Assembly: GCA_038533575.1 (NCBI GenBank)
Contig: JBCAYL010000002.1
Location: 310,001-374,000, forward strand
Reading direction: 5' to 3'
DNA: 64,000 nucleotides
From: Pseudomonadota bacterium
GTDB taxonomy: Bacteria > Pseudomonadota > Alphaproteobacteria > Rhodobacterales > Rhodobacteraceae
This document shows positions 1 to 10,603 of this stretch, piece after piece; position 1 is the first letter of the stretch, and each line of letters starts with the position of its first letter. The position numbers were made by a program, and so were the translations under genes. The notes below the pieces were generated by a model. That model was not told the DNA's origin, made no database searches, and saw only the letters and a program-made list of their open reading frames with translations.

Positions 1-402
1 GGCCGGTGGAAAGGCGATGGTGGCTCTTCCGTCCCGTTCGGCCTCGAGCCGCGCGCGGCGTGCCATGGTCTCCCAGAGCTGCCCTTCGATGAGCGCGAGT
101 TCGGACCGGAGCAGGGTGTCATCGAGCCGGATCAGGACCTCGCCTTCCTGCACCTCCGCGCCCTCGTCCACGATGAGTTCCACCACGACGCCCCCATCGG
201 GATGCTGGACGACCTGCCTGTTGCGGTCCACTTCGATACGGCCCGTGGCCACGATGGCGCCGGAAATGTTGGCCTGCGTCGCCCAGGTGCCGAAGCCTCC
301 CACGAGGACGAGGACGCCAAGGAGGCCCAGCGTCAACGGCCTGCGGGCAGACCACGTCTCCCCCGGACCGCCGGGCGTCTTGCTGTCAGTCGTGCGCGTC
401 AC
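1..402 (-). CDS. HlyD-family type I secretion membrane fusion protein, C-terminus beyond window
   Basis: This is the N-terminal 134 residues of a periplasmic adaptor that would link the inner-membrane ABC exporter encoded just upstream to an outer-membrane TolC-like channel. A cytoplasmic tail of about 20 residues is followed by one hydrophobic segment (roughly residues 22-42) and then a lipoyl/biotinyl-like half motif ([19 protein letters not shown]), typical of HlyD/PrtE proteins. A coiled-coil stretch ([20 protein letters not shown]) begins before the edge. The start is a GTG whose GTGA overlaps the exporter stop, so the two are co-translated. The protein continues off the left end, so the substrate cannot be judged. 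Confidence 0.85.
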   Translation of the reverse strand, partial: MTRTTDSKTPGGPGETWSARRPLTLGLLGVLVLVGGFGTWATQANISGAIVATGRIEVDRNRQVVQHPDGGVVVELIVDEGAEVQEGEVLIRLDDTLLRSELALIEGQLWETMARRARLEAERDGRATIAFPPA

Positions 403-2150
403 GTCACGCCTCCCGCTTGGCCGCGCGCGGCGCTGGCGCGGATTTCAGCCTGGTTCTGGACGACCTCTAGCAACACGTCCTCCTTGGGGCCAAAGGCGCG
501 CCTCTGCCCGCCTTCGAGCATGAGCAGCACGTCGCATTCCTGGATCGCCGCCGGTCGGTGCGCCATGATCAGGACCGCGCCGCCGGCTGCCTTCAAATCC
601 CGGATCGACTGGTTGAGCGCCTGGCTGCCGATATTGTCGAGGTTGGAGTTGGGCTCGTCGAGGACGAGCAGGACAGGGTCGCCATACATGGCGCGTGCGA
701 GGCCGATCCGCTGGACCTGGCCGCCCGAGAGCCGCCCGCCCACGGCGCTGATGCGCGTGTCGTATCCATCTGGCAGCTGAAGGATCATGTCATGGGCTGC
801 GGCCTTCTTGGCGGCTTCGACCACCTTGTCGGCGTCCGGCGCGTGCGACAGGCGTGCGATGTTTTCCGCGATGGTGCCCTCGAAGAGCTGCACGCGCTGG
901 GGCAGGTATCCGATGAGCTGCCCGAGCACGTCGGGATCGTAGTTGTTGAGGCTCGCACCATCGAGCCGGATCTTGCCGCCCGCCGTTTTCCAGACCCCGG
1001 TGATCGCGCGGGCCAGCGTGGATTTCCCGGCGCCGGAGGGGCCGATGACCCCGCAGGCCTGGCCGGGCTCGATCTTGAAGGACACGATCCTGAGGGCCGC
1101 TTGGGCCTCGCCGGGCGGGATCACGGTGACCTGCTGCGCCTCGAGCTTGGCCTTCGGGCGCGGGAGCTTCGTGCGTGGCTCCTCGGCGGGGACCTCGCTC
1201 AGAAGCCGCGCCAGCCCGGTCCAGCCCTCCCGCGCCCGCTGCACGAGGGGCCATTGGTTGACGAGCTGCTCCACGGGCGCCAGCGCGCGGCCCAGCAGGA
1301 TGGACCCCGCGATCATGGCGCCGGGCGTCAGCTCCCCGCGGAGCACGAGAAGCGCGCCGAGGCCGAGCATGGCCGATTGCAGAAAGAGCCGAAACGCCTT
1401 TGTCGTCGTCTGAAACGTCCCGCCCGTGTCGGAGGCGGCGATCCCCTGCCGGAGGCTGGCATCGCGGGCCTGCTGCCACCTCGTGAAGGAGGCCTCGCGC
1501 ATGCCAAGCGCTTGCACCACTTCCGCCTCGTCCTTGAGCTGCTCGCTCATCCGTTCCGCTCGGAACTGGGCCGCGTTTGCTTCGCCGAGGGGCTGGCGCG
1601 TGAGCACTTGATTTAGGATGGCGAGCGTGACGAGAACGGCTGCGCCGGCGAGGGCGAGCCATCCAAGCAGTGGGTGGAAGACAAAGATGCCGAGGATGAA
1701 TAGCGGCGTCCACGGGATGTCGAAGAACGCCATGAGGAGCGGCGACGTCATGAAGCGCTGCACGGCTTCGAGGTCGCGGAGGCCCGTGGCCTTCGAGGGC
1801 GTTGGATCGATGGCCGTGCGCCGGATCACGGCGGAAAAGACCCGGCGATCGAGCCGCGACTGGAAGCGCGCCCCCACGCGGCCCATGACGCGCCCGCGGG
1901 CATAGTCGAGAATGCCCATCATCGCGTAGAGAAACGCGACGAGCAGCGAGAGCGCGAGCAACGTCTCCACCGAGCGCGACCCGAGCACGCGGTCGTAGAC
2001 CTGCAGCATGTAGATGGGGCCGGTCAGCATCAGCAGATTCACGAAGAAGCTGAAGATGCCCACGAACCAGTAGAGCCCACGGCTCTCGCGGCGCGCGGCG
2101 CGGAGCTCGTGCAAGCCTGGTTCCGGGGTGTTCGCTGCAGAAGAGGCCAT
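399..2150 (-). CDS. Type I secretion system permease/ATPase (PrtD/HlyB-like ABC exporter)
   Basis: The 583-residue protein is a half-size ABC exporter with an N-terminal transmembrane domain (about residues 20-310, beginning with the hydrophobic stretch [20 protein letters not shown]) and a C-terminal nucleotide-binding domain. The latter shows Walker [10 protein letters not shown], signature [14 protein letters not shown] and Walker [13 protein letters not shown]. It lacks the N-terminal C39 peptidase domain of bacteriocin exporters, and its length matches PrtD-type exporters of RTX proteins and proteases. The HlyD partner overlaps its 3' end. No secreted RTX protein is visible in this window, so the cargo is unknown. 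The start at 2150 is the first ATG of the conserved frame. Confidence 0.92.
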   Translation of the reverse strand: MASSAANTPEPGLHELRAARRESRGLYWFVGIFSFFVNLLMLTGPIYMLQVYDRVLGSRSVETLLALSLLVAFLYAMMGILDYARGRVMGRVGARFQSRLDRRVFSAVIRRTAIDPTPSKATGLRDLEAVQRFMTSPLLMAFFDIPWTPLFILGIFVFHPLLGWLALAGAAVLVTLAILNQVLTRQPLGEANAAQFRAERMSEQLKDEAEVVQALGMREASFTRWQQARDASLRQGIAASDTGGTFQTTTKAFRLFLQSAMLGLGALLVLRGELTPGAMIAGSILLGRALAPVEQLVNQWPLVQRAREGWTGLARLLSEVPAEEPRTKLPRPKAKLEAQQVTVIPPGEAQAALRIVSFKIEPGQACGVIGPSGAGKSTLARAITGVWKTAGGKIRLDGASLNNYDPDVLGQLIGYLPQRVQLFEGTIAENIARLSHAPDADKVVEAAKKAAAHDMILQLPDGYDTRISAVGGRLSGGQVQRIGLARAMYGDPVLLVLDEPNSNLDNIGSQALNQSIRDLKAAGGAVLIMAHRPAAIQECDVLLMLEGGQRRAFGPKEDVLLEVVQNQAEIRASAARGQAGGVT

Positions 2151-2269
2151 GGGGACCGAACTCAGATGTCGTCTGTCGAGAGCCTGATAGGCCCGAAGCG
2201 ATTAAGCAATGTTTTCCGCCTTTCTCTCATGGCCCGCGTCTCTCCTGTCGGCTGTCTGTGGCGCGCGGC

Positions 2270-4402
<2,133 letters not shown>

Positions 4403-4693
4403 GGTCGGGCGGCGTCCTGAGGCTCGCGCGGTTTCGTGCCAGTTTATCCAAGGAGCGCAGGGAAGTAACGGTCGGATTGCGGATTTCGACGCGTCATATG
4501 CCGCATTCGCAAATCGCCTGAATTTTAGGCGTTGATTACAAATTGTGCAAAAAACGACTCCACTTGGTCCCGATGCCCGCGATAGCGGCGGTGGTTTGCT
4601 TGAATGGAAGGCATCTTGAGGGACTGCTCCCCCCAGCGTGCGCCGCGATGCTGCTGCGGTGCGGCAACAACGGAACTAGGAAGGGGACGACAC
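4403..4693. promoter_or_regulatory. Intergenic region between divergent PBP gene and glnK-amtB
   Basis: This 291-base region separates the minus-strand PBP gene from glnK and must carry both promoters. It is locally AT-richer (about 4488-4560). It contains a small hairpin at 4515-4531 (CGCCT, loop, AGGCG). A strong Shine-Dalgarno sequence (AGGAAGGGGA) lies before the glnK GTG start. I looked for a sigma-54 TGGCAC-N5-TTGC element and an NtrC dyad, as expected for glnK-amtB, and could not identify a convincing one by eye. Confidence 0.4.
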
Positions 4694-5032
4694 GTGAAAA
4701 TGATCGTTGCAGCCATCAAGCCGTTCAAGCTCGAGGAGGTGCGCGAAGCGCTCACCGGCCTCGGCGTGCGCGGCATGATGGTGACAGAAATCAAGGGCTT
4801 CGGGTCTCAATCCGGCCACACTGAAATTTATCGCGGCGCTGAGTACGCCGTGAACTTCGTGCCGAAGGTGAAACTCGAGATCGTCGTGGCCGACAACATG
4901 GCCGAGCAGGTGGTCGAAGCGATCGCCAAGACAGCCAAGACCGACAAGATCGGCGACGGCAAGGTCTTCACGATCGACGTGGAAAGCGCCTTGCGCGTCC
5001 GCACCGGTGAACTCAACGACGAAGCGCTCTGA
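4694..5032 (+). CDS. glnK: Nitrogen regulatory protein P-II (GlnK)
   Basis: The 112-residue P-II signal-transduction protein senses ATP/ADP and 2-oxoglutarate and regulates the ammonium channel encoded directly downstream. The start chosen is a GTG giving (M)KMIVAAIKPFKLEEVREAL, the canonical P-II N-terminus, preceded by a strong ribosome-binding site; an upstream in-frame ATG would add a non-conserved extension. The T-loop contains Tyr46 and the uridylylation site Tyr51 (EIYRGAEYAVNFVPK), and the C-terminal signature ESALRVRTGE is present. The 30-base spacing to amtB indicates a glnK-amtB operon, normally expressed under nitrogen limitation. Confidence 0.95.
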   Translation: MKMIVAAIKPFKLEEVREALTGLGVRGMMVTEIKGFGSQSGHTEIYRGAEYAVNFVPKVKLEIVVADNMAEQVVEAIAKTAKTDKIGDGKVFTIDVESALRVRTGELNDEAL

Positions 5033-5062
5033 GCGCGCGTGATCCAATTCAGGGACATACAC

Positions 5063-6403
5063 ATGAAATTCATGAAATCTCTCCCCCTCGTCGCGCTGGC
5101 CACCGCGCTGCCGACATGGGCGATGGCGCAGGAGGCCGGGGTGGACGCCTCCTCTGACACCATCTTCATCTTCAACTCGCTGCTCTTCCTAATCGGCGGG
5201 TTCCTCGTGTTCTGGATGGCGGCTGGCTTTGCCATGCTGGAGGCCGGCCTCGTGCGGTCCAAGAACGTGACGATGCAGCTGACGAAGAACATCTCGCTCT
5301 TCTCGCTGGCAGCGATCTTCTACTACCTGATCGGCTACAACCTCATGTACCCGCTCGGAAACTGGTCGATCGGCGCCGATGAAACGGGCGGCTATCTCGG
5401 TGCCTTCGGCCCGGCGCTCCTCGAAGCGGTGGGCGTGGGACGCGACGCGGCCGACGATTACGGCTATGCCTCGACCGGCTCGGACTTCTTCTTCCAGCTG
5501 ATGTTCTGCGCCACGACGGCCTCCATCGTGTCCGGTACGCTGGCAGAGCGCATCAAGCTCTGGCCGTTCCTGATCTTCGTGATCATCCTGACCGCCTTCA
5601 TCTACCCGATCCAGGCCTCCTGGAAGTGGGGCGGTGGCTTCCTCGACAGCCAGTTCGGCTTCCTCGACTTCGCAGGTTCCACCGTGGTGCACTCCGTGGG
5701 TGGCTGGGCTGCTCTCGCCGGTGCGATCATCTTGGGCGCGCGGAAGGGCAAGTATGTGGACGGCAAGGTTGTCCCGATGATGGGCTCGAACCTCGCTCTG
5801 GCGACGCTCGGCACGTTCATCCTGTGGCTTGGCTGGTTCGGCTTCAATGGCGGCTCCCAGCTCGCCATGGGCACCGTCGGTGACGTCGCCGACGTCTCGC
5901 GCATCTTCGCCAACACCAACACGGCTGCCGCAGGCGGTGCCATCGCGGCGCTGATCCTCACGCAGGTGATGTACGGCAAGGTCGACCTCACCATGGTCCT
6001 CAACGGCTGCCTTGCGGGTCTCGTCTCCATCACGGCCGAGCCGCTCACGCCGTCCCTCGGCATGGCGACGCTCATCGGCGCCGTCGGTGGTGTGATCGTG
6101 GTCTTCGGCGTACCGTTCCTCGACAAGCTCAAGATCGACGACGTCGTGGGCGCCATCCCGGTGCACCTCTTCGCGGGCATCTGGGGCACGATGGCGGTGC
6201 TGCTGACGAACGGCGACGCGACCTTCACCGGTCAGCTCATCCCGATCATCATCGTGGCGGTCTTCGTCTTCGTGGTGAGCCTCGTAGTGTGGACGATCCT
6301 CAACGGTGTCTTCGGCATCCGCGTCGACGAGGAGAGCGAGGTCGCTGGCCTCGACACCTCCGAGCTCGGCATGGAGGCCTATCCCGAGTTCTCGAAAGGC
6401 TGA
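5063..6403 (+). CDS. amtB: Ammonium transporter AmtB
   Basis: The 446-residue inner-membrane ammonium channel begins with a cleavable signal-like segment (MKFMKSLPLVALATALPTWAMAQ), as in other AmtB precursors. Eleven hydrophobic helices follow with conserved features such as NVTMQLTKNISLFS, the family signature around WGGGFLD with DFAGSTVVHSVGGWAAL (pore His in the helix), and the second conserved His in PVHLFAGIWGTM. The ATG at 5063 has an AGGGA ribosome-binding site; an in-frame ATG/GTG-type extension from 5039 is less likely. It is co-transcribed with glnK, whose trimer would plug the channel when nitrogen is sufficient. An intrinsic terminator follows at 6432. Confidence 0.95.
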   Translation: MKFMKSLPLVALATALPTWAMAQEAGVDASSDTIFIFNSLLFLIGGFLVFWMAAGFAMLEAGLVRSKNVTMQLTKNISLFSLAAIFYYLIGYNLMYPLGNWSIGADETGGYLGAFGPALLEAVGVGRDAADDYGYASTGSDFFFQLMFCATTASIVSGTLAERIKLWPFLIFVIILTAFIYPIQASWKWGGGFLDSQFGFLDFAGSTVVHSVGGWAALAGAIILGARKGKYVDGKVVPMMGSNLALATLGTFILWLGWFGFNGGSQLAMGTVGDVADVSRIFANTNTAAAGGAIAALILTQVMYGKVDLTMVLNGCLAGLVSITAEPLTPSLGMATLIGAVGGVIVVFGVPFLDKLKIDDVVGAIPVHLFAGIWGTMAVLLTNGDATFTGQLIPIIIVAVFVFVVSLVVWTILNGVFGIRVDEESEVAGLDTSELGMEAYPEFSKG

Positions 6404-6431
6404 TCCCCCTTCCGATCGGCTTTCGGAGCCT

Positions 6432-6465
6432 GCCCCGGCGTGCCCTCGTGCGCCGGGGCTTTTTA
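6432..6465 (+). terminator. Intrinsic terminator of glnK-amtB
   Basis: A 9-bp perfect GC stem (GCCCCGGCG / CGCCGGGGC) with a 10-base loop is followed immediately by TTTTT, 28 bases after the amtB stop. It should end the glnK-amtB transcript. Confidence 0.88.
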
Positions 6466-6520
6466 TTGTCAAAGCGCCTGATTTAACTGAGTTGACAGCC
6501 GTCAAATTCCCCGCACCGGG

Positions 6521-6549
6521 GCCACGAATTTTTGCAAAGAACCGTGTGC
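6521..6549. repeat. Imperfect copy of a GCCACGAATT...TTGCAA palindromic element
   Basis: The segment begins GCCACGAATTTTTGCAAAGA and ends with ACCGTGTGC. It matches, with a few substitutions and one extra A, the perfect 28-bp palindrome found at 57943-57970. It lies just past the 3' end of the minus-strand aminotransferase gene, and the other copy lies just past the 3' end of ppsR. That placement suggests an interspersed palindromic repeat or a terminator-associated element. Confidence 0.5.
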
Positions 6550-6557
6550 GCCGCGGG

Positions 6558-7733
6558 TCAGAGAACGCTGGCGATGGCCTTGGCGAGCACCGGAACCGTA
6601 CGCGCGTTCAGCCCGGCGATATTGATCCGGCTGTCACCCACCATGTAGACGGCGTGCTTCTCGCGCAGCTCTTCGACCTGTGCCGGCTCGAGCCCGAGGC
6701 GCGAAAACATGCCCCGATGCTCGGCGATGAAGCCGAAGCGGTTGGAGCCGGTCTCCTCCTGCAGGGCGTCGGCGAGATCGCGGCGGAGCTTCTGCATCCC
6801 GTCCCGGACCTCGTCGAGCTCTGCTTCCCAGTCCGCCCGGAGGCTCGCGTCGGTCAGGATCTCCGTGACGATCCGCGCGCCGTGGTCCGGCGGGAAAGAG
6901 TAGTTCTGCCGATTGAGGAATGAGAGCGTGCCCTGGGTCAACGCTGTGTCGCCCGCGCCCACGGCCATGAGGATGCCCGTACGCTCGCGGTAGATCCCGA
7001 AGTTCTTCGAGCAGCTCGCGGCGATCAGCGTTTCCTTGCAGCCGGCGGCGACCTTGCGGACGGCCGCGCCGTCGGCCTCGAGCCCGTCGCCGAAGCCCTG
7101 GTAGGCGATATCGACCATCGGCGTGGCCCCGCGCGCGTTGAGCGTGTCAATCACGGCGTCCCACTGGGCGGGGTTGAGATTTGCCCCCGTCGGGTTGTGG
7201 CAGCAGCCATGGAGAAGGACGATATCGCCCTCGGCCACCTTGCCGAGATCCGCGAGCATGCCCTCGAAATCCACTGCGCAGGTCTCTTCGTCGAAGTAGC
7301 GGTACTCCGAGAAGGTCATGCCCATGAATTTGAGGATCGAATTGTGGTTGGGCCAGGTGGGTGCGGAGACCCAGACGGTGGCGCCCGGCGCGGCCATCTT
7401 GATGAGCTCGAAGCCCTGGCGGATCGCACCCGTGCCGCCGGGCGTGGCCACCGCGGCCACAGACGCGCGCGGAACGGCATCGCCTAGAACGAGCCCGACC
7501 ATGGCGTCCGAAAACGCCGGGTCGCCCGCAAGCCCGGTGTAGGACTTCGTCTCCTGACTTTCCCAGATCCGCTTTTCTGCGGCCTTCACCGCGCGCATGA
7601 CGGGCGTCACGCCTTCGGCGTTCTTGTAGACCCCCACGCCGAGATCGATCTTCGTCTCGCGCGTGTCGGCCTTGTAGGCCGCCATCAGGGCGAGGATCTT
7701 GTCGGCGGGTTGCGGCGTCAGCGCGTCGAGCAT
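6558..7733 (-). CDS. Aromatic/aspartate aminotransferase (class I, fold-type I PLP enzyme)
   Basis: The 391-residue enzyme resembles proteobacterial TyrB/AspC (class Ia aspartate and aromatic aminotransferases), which move amino groups between aspartate, tyrosine or phenylalanine and 2-oxoglutarate. Family features are KIDLGVGVYKNAEG near the N-terminus, GGTGAIRQG, the substrate/PLP segment HGCCHNPTGANLNPAQWD, and the Schiff-base lysine in SCSKNFGIYRERTG. Two consecutive ATG codons overlap the sseA stop (ATGATG); I take the second (MLDALTPQPADKIL) because its spacing to GGAG is better. The stop-start overlap means it is translated with the upstream sulfurtransferase. TyrB versus AspC specificity cannot be decided. 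Confidence 0.9.
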   Translation of the reverse strand: MLDALTPQPADKILALMAAYKADTRETKIDLGVGVYKNAEGVTPVMRAVKAAEKRIWESQETKSYTGLAGDPAFSDAMVGLVLGDAVPRASVAAVATPGGTGAIRQGFELIKMAAPGATVWVSAPTWPNHNSILKFMGMTFSEYRYFDEETCAVDFEGMLADLGKVAEGDIVLLHGCCHNPTGANLNPAQWDAVIDTLNARGATPMVDIAYQGFGDGLEADGAAVRKVAAGCKETLIAASCSKNFGIYRERTGILMAVGAGDTALTQGTLSFLNRQNYSFPPDHGARIVTEILTDASLRADWEAELDEVRDGMQKLRRDLADALQEETGSNRFGFIAEHRGMFSRLGLEPAQVEELREKHAVYMVGDSRINIAGLNARTVPVLAKAIASVL

Positions 7734-8587
7734 CATGCTTCTCCGGTGGCTACATTGAGGGTGGGGAAGCGACCCCATTCGGACCAGCTTCCGTCATAGA
7801 CGGAGACATCGGTCTTTCCGATGCGGTCAAGTGCCAGCGCGAGGATGCCCGCTGTCACGCCCGAGCCGCAGCTGGTGATGACGGGCTTCTTCAGGTCCAC
7901 GCCGGCCTCGAGGAAGATGGTGCGGATGTCATCGGGGGCCTTGAGCGTCTTGTCTTCGTTGAGCAGCGTCGGGAACGGCACGTTCTTCGAGCCCGGGATG
8001 TGCCCGGCGCGCATGCCTTCGCGGGGCTCCGGCACCTCGCCGCGGAAGCGGTCCGCGGGACGGGCATCGACGATCTCGTAATCCCCGATCTTCGAGGCCA
8101 TGGCGACCTGGGTGACGTCCTTCACGAGCTGGTTTTGCCGGCTCACGGTCATGTGGCGGTCGCGGATGACCGGTGGCATGTCTTCCACTGGGCGGCCCTC
8201 GGCCTGCCATTTCGGAAAGCCGCCGTCGAGCACGGCCACGTCGCGCTTGCCCATGAGGCGGAACAGCCACCAGACCCGCGCCGCCGAGAAAAGCCCGAGC
8301 CCGTCATAGACGACGACCTGATGCCCGTCGCCCACGCCCATGGCGCGCATGCGGCTCATGAATTTCTCGGTGCTGGGCGCCATGTGGGGCAGCTCGCTCC
8401 GCGCGTCGGAGATGTCATCGATGTCGAAGAAGCGGGCGCCGGGAATGTGGGCGGCGTCGTACTCGGCCCGGGCGTCACGGTCCATGGCTGGCAGGTACCA
8501 GGATGCATCCAGCACGCGCAGGTCCGGGTTCTTCAGGTGGTCTGCGAGCCAGGCTGTCGATACGAGCTGGCGAGGGTCATCTGCCAT
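7733..8587 (-). CDS. sseA: 3-mercaptopyruvate/thiosulfate sulfurtransferase
   Basis: The 284-residue protein has two rhodanese domains. The catalytic Cys loop in the C-terminal domain is CGSGVTA, typical of mercaptopyruvate sulfurtransferases (thiosulfate types usually have CRxGxx[T/R]). The N-terminal domain carries the conserved DASWYLP and AHIPGARFFDID motifs. It transfers sulfur from 3-mercaptopyruvate to thiols or cyanide, probably in the cytoplasm. The start MADDPRQLVSTAWLADH is preferred over an upstream ATG because GGAG lies about 11 bases before it. It heads a two-gene operon with the aminotransferase, which fits cysteine catabolism, where transamination produces mercaptopyruvate. 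Confidence 0.92.
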   Translation of the reverse strand: MADDPRQLVSTAWLADHLKNPDLRVLDASWYLPAMDRDARAEYDAAHIPGARFFDIDDISDARSELPHMAPSTEKFMSRMRAMGVGDGHQVVVYDGLGLFSAARVWWLFRLMGKRDVAVLDGGFPKWQAEGRPVEDMPPVIRDRHMTVSRQNQLVKDVTQVAMASKIGDYEIVDARPADRFRGEVPEPREGMRAGHIPGSKNVPFPTLLNEDKTLKAPDDIRTIFLEAGVDLKKPVITSCGSGVTAGILALALDRIGKTDVSVYDGSWSEWGRFPTLNVATGEA

Positions 8588-8668
8588 GCGAAATCTCCGT
8601 TCCGCCACGGCTTACGCCTCCGCGCTCGCTCTCGCAAGAACGACGCGCCGCCGTTTCGAACTGTGCTG

Positions 8669-8704
8669 AAAAAAGGAATGGGCGGAGCCCGACCCGCTCC
8701 GCCC
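8669..8704 (-). terminator. Intrinsic terminator downstream of smpB
   Basis: Read on the minus strand, a 9-bp stem (GGGCGGAGC / GCTCCGCCC, 7-base loop) is followed by ATTCC and a run of six T. It lies about 105 bases past the smpB stop and before sseA, so it should separate the two transcripts. Confidence 0.8.
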
Positions 8705-8809
8705 ACCATGTTCAAGAAAGACGATTCGCTGCCGTCTATCTCACTACCAGAGTAGCAAAGCCTATTTTTTACACAAGTATGTGAGCGGTAACAGAGCGTT
8801 CTCGCCCGG

Positions 8810-9283
8810 CTAGTGCTCCCGCAGGAGGCGCGCTTTCTGGCGCTGCCAGTCCCGTTTTGCCTCGGTCTGGCGCTTGTCGACGTTCTTTTTGCCCTTGGCC
8901 ACGCCGACCTTCATTTTCACGAGGCCGCGGTGGTTGAAGTACATGACAAGCGGCACGATCGTCATGCCCTTGCGCTGCGTGGCGTTCCAGAGATCGGAGA
9001 GCTCCTTGCGGGAGCAGAGCAACTTGCGTTTGCGGCGGTCGTCATGCCCGAAGGTCTTGGCCTGCTCGTAGGGGGCGATGTAGCTGTTCACGAGCCAGAG
9101 CTCGCCGTCATCGACTTCGGCGTAGGATTCCGCGATGTTGGACCCGCCCTGGCGCAAGGATTTCACCTCCGAGCCTTCCAGCACGATCCCCACCTCCAGA
9201 TCGGTCTCGATCGCGTAGTCGTAGCGGGCGCGCCGGTTTTCGGCGATCACCTTGTAGTTGGGATTGTCGTCTTTCTTGGCCAT
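8810..9283 (-). CDS. smpB: SsrA-binding protein SmpB
   Basis: The 157-residue protein delivers tmRNA to stalled ribosomes for trans-translation. The sequence shows the SmpB core: [49 protein letters not shown], the [12 protein letters not shown] stretch and the basic C-terminal tail [17 protein letters not shown] that enters the mRNA channel. [17 protein letters not shown] is the usual start; an ATG 12 codons upstream lies next to a strong hairpin and is unlikely. No tmRNA gene was recognised nearby. Confidence 0.95.
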   Translation of the reverse strand: MAKKDDNPNYKVIAENRRARYDYAIETDLEVGIVLEGSEVKSLRQGGSNIAESYAEVDDGELWLVNSYIAPYEQAKTFGHDDRRKRKLLCSRKELSDLWNATQRKGMTIVPLVMYFNHRGLVKMKVGVAKGKKNVDKRQTEAKRDWQRQKARLLREH

Positions 9284-9301
9284 CGCCGGGATATAGTCCC
9301 G

Positions 9302-9333
9302 GCGGGCCCCGCGCGGCAAGGCGCGGGGCCCGC
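9302..9333. other. 13-bp perfect GC hairpin upstream of smpB
   Basis: Arms GCGGGCCCCGCGC and GCGCGGGGCCCGC are separated by GGCAAG. The hairpin lies 19-50 bases before the smpB start and 36 bases after the stop of the small gene at 9369-9584. No T-run follows on the minus strand, and only GCTTTCTC follows on the plus strand. It could be a rho-assisted terminator for the small gene or a 5'-UTR structure of smpB. Confidence 0.55.
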
Positions 9334-9368
9334 TTTCTCAAGGCAGCCGACAGGGAGTGCGGCTGACC

Positions 9369-9584
9369 TCAATACCAAAGCCCGAGAGACTGAAGGTGCA
9401 GCGCGGTGGCGGCGTCCTGGGAAATAGGCGGGGCATCTGCGGCGCGCTTGATGCCGGCATCCCGGAGCGCCTTGTCAGAGAGCGTCGGCAGGGGCGTGGC
9501 CACGAGGGCCGCGACGGCGGCGCCGAGGGCGGCAGTCACGGCGGAGAAGCGGGAGATCGGGAAGGTCTGGTCTGCGTGGGCCAT
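9369..9584 (-). CDS. Small DUF1127-like protein
   Basis: This 71-residue protein has a hydrophobic Ala-rich middle segment (about residues 10-30) followed by LSDKALRDAGIKRADA-like sequence, which resembles the LSDxxLxDIGLxR motif of DUF1127 proteins. Those are small basic proteins of alphaproteobacteria linked to stress and phosphate or redox physiology. The start MAHADQTFPISRF has an AAAGGA site 8-9 bases upstream; a longer in-frame start at 9683 would run through the regulator's promoter. The gene is divergent from a LysR-type regulator that may control it. The family assignment rests on one motif, so it is tentative. Confidence 0.6.
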   Translation of the reverse strand: MAHADQTFPISRFSAVTAALGAAVAALVATPLPTLSDKALRDAGIKRAADAPPISQDAATALHLQSLGLWY

Positions 9585-9688
9585 GGGGAGGGTCCTTTTT
9601 GCTGATGACCCAAAGCTAGGCATCGCGGACTTGTGAGAAAAACGAAAAGGATGCATATGAGGTATCAGAAAAACTGAAAGCACCTGCC

Positions 9689-10561
9689 ATGCACTCCATC
9701 GATCTCGACCTCCTGAAGACCTTTGCGGCCATCGCCGATACCGGGAATTTCTCGGCCGCGGCCACGCGGGTGCATCGCACCCCGTCGGCGGTCTCCATGC
9801 AGGTCAAGAAGATGGAGGAAACCCTCGATCGCCCGCTCTTCCTGCGCGACAGCCGCTCGGTCCGGCTCACGGAGGAGGGCGAGCGCGTATTGCAGCATGC
9901 ACGGCGCATGATCGCACTTGATCTAGACTTTCGGGCGCAGTTCGACCCCGCCGCGCTGAAGGGTGTGGTGACGCTCGGAGTGCCCGACGACGTGGCGGAG
10001 CGATACCTGCCGGAGATGCTGCGGCGCTTCTCGGCAAACTACCCGGGCGTGCAGATCAACGCGAAGGTCGACAATACTGAGCCCATGTTGCGCATGGTGG
10101 AAGAACGAAAGCTCGATCTCGCCATCATCACGCGGCTTCCGAGCCAGCGCGCCCAACGGCCCGCGGAGCTTCTCCACGATGAGCGCTTGGTCTGGGCGGG
10201 TGCACGCGGTGGCATCGCCCACGAGCAGGATCCGATTCCGGTGAGCGTGTGGGAGGAGAGCTGCGCCTGGCGGAAGGCCGGGACGGAAGGGCTGGAGGCG
10301 CAGGGCCGCAATTTCCGGATCGCGCTCGAGTCAGGCCACTTGAGCGGGCAGAAAGCGGCGGTGCTCGCCGATCTCGCGGTGGCGCCGATCCCGGCAAGCG
10401 CGCTAGGCGGCGACGTGGTGGAGGTACCCGCCTCCGCCGGGCTGCCCGCCCTCGGCATCTACGAGCTCTGCCTCATGGTGCGCGACGATCTTCCCGAGCA
10501 TGCCGCCGCCGCGGCGGATCATCTGCGCGCCTCCTTCGCGTCCCATCCGCTGGCCGCGTGA
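9689..10561 (+). CDS. LysR-family transcriptional regulator
   Basis: The 290-residue protein has the LysR winged helix-turn-helix at residues 3-62 (DLDLLKTFAAIADTGNFSAAATRVHRTPSAVSMQVKKMEE) and a periplasmic-binding-protein-like effector domain beginning near residue 90 (GVVTLGVPDDVAERYLPEML). It is divergent from the small DUF1127-like gene, with about 104 bases between the starts, the usual arrangement for a LysR protein and its target. The effector is unknown. Confidence 0.9.
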   Translation: MHSIDLDLLKTFAAIADTGNFSAAATRVHRTPSAVSMQVKKMEETLDRPLFLRDSRSVRLTEEGERVLQHARRMIALDLDFRAQFDPAALKGVVTLGVPDDVAERYLPEMLRRFSANYPGVQINAKVDNTEPMLRMVEERKLDLAIITRLPSQRAQRPAELLHDERLVWAGARGGIAHEQDPIPVSVWEESCAWRKAGTEGLEAQGRNFRIALESGHLSGQKAAVLADLAVAPIPASALGGDVVEVPASAGLPALGIYELCLMVRDDLPEHAAAAADHLRASFASHPLAA

Positions 10562-10603
10562 GGCGCGAAGGGCCATAGAGTCGCTTCGAAGCCGCTTTCG
10601 TGC

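Noticed and set aside
4560..4640. Sigma-54 promoter for glnK-amtB
   Set aside because: GGTGGTTTGCTTG looks vaguely similar, but the GG and GC elements do not have the required spacing and sequence.
5189..6505. 438-codon open frame opposite amtB
   Set aside because: Antisense shadow, with a His/Glu/Arg-rich composition lacking any family motif; AmtB on the plus strand is unmistakable.
8710..8757. 15-codon ORF (MFKKDDSLPSISLPE) between sseA and smpB
   Set aside because: Very short, with no RBS, and next to the smpB terminator on the other strand; no evidence that it is translated.
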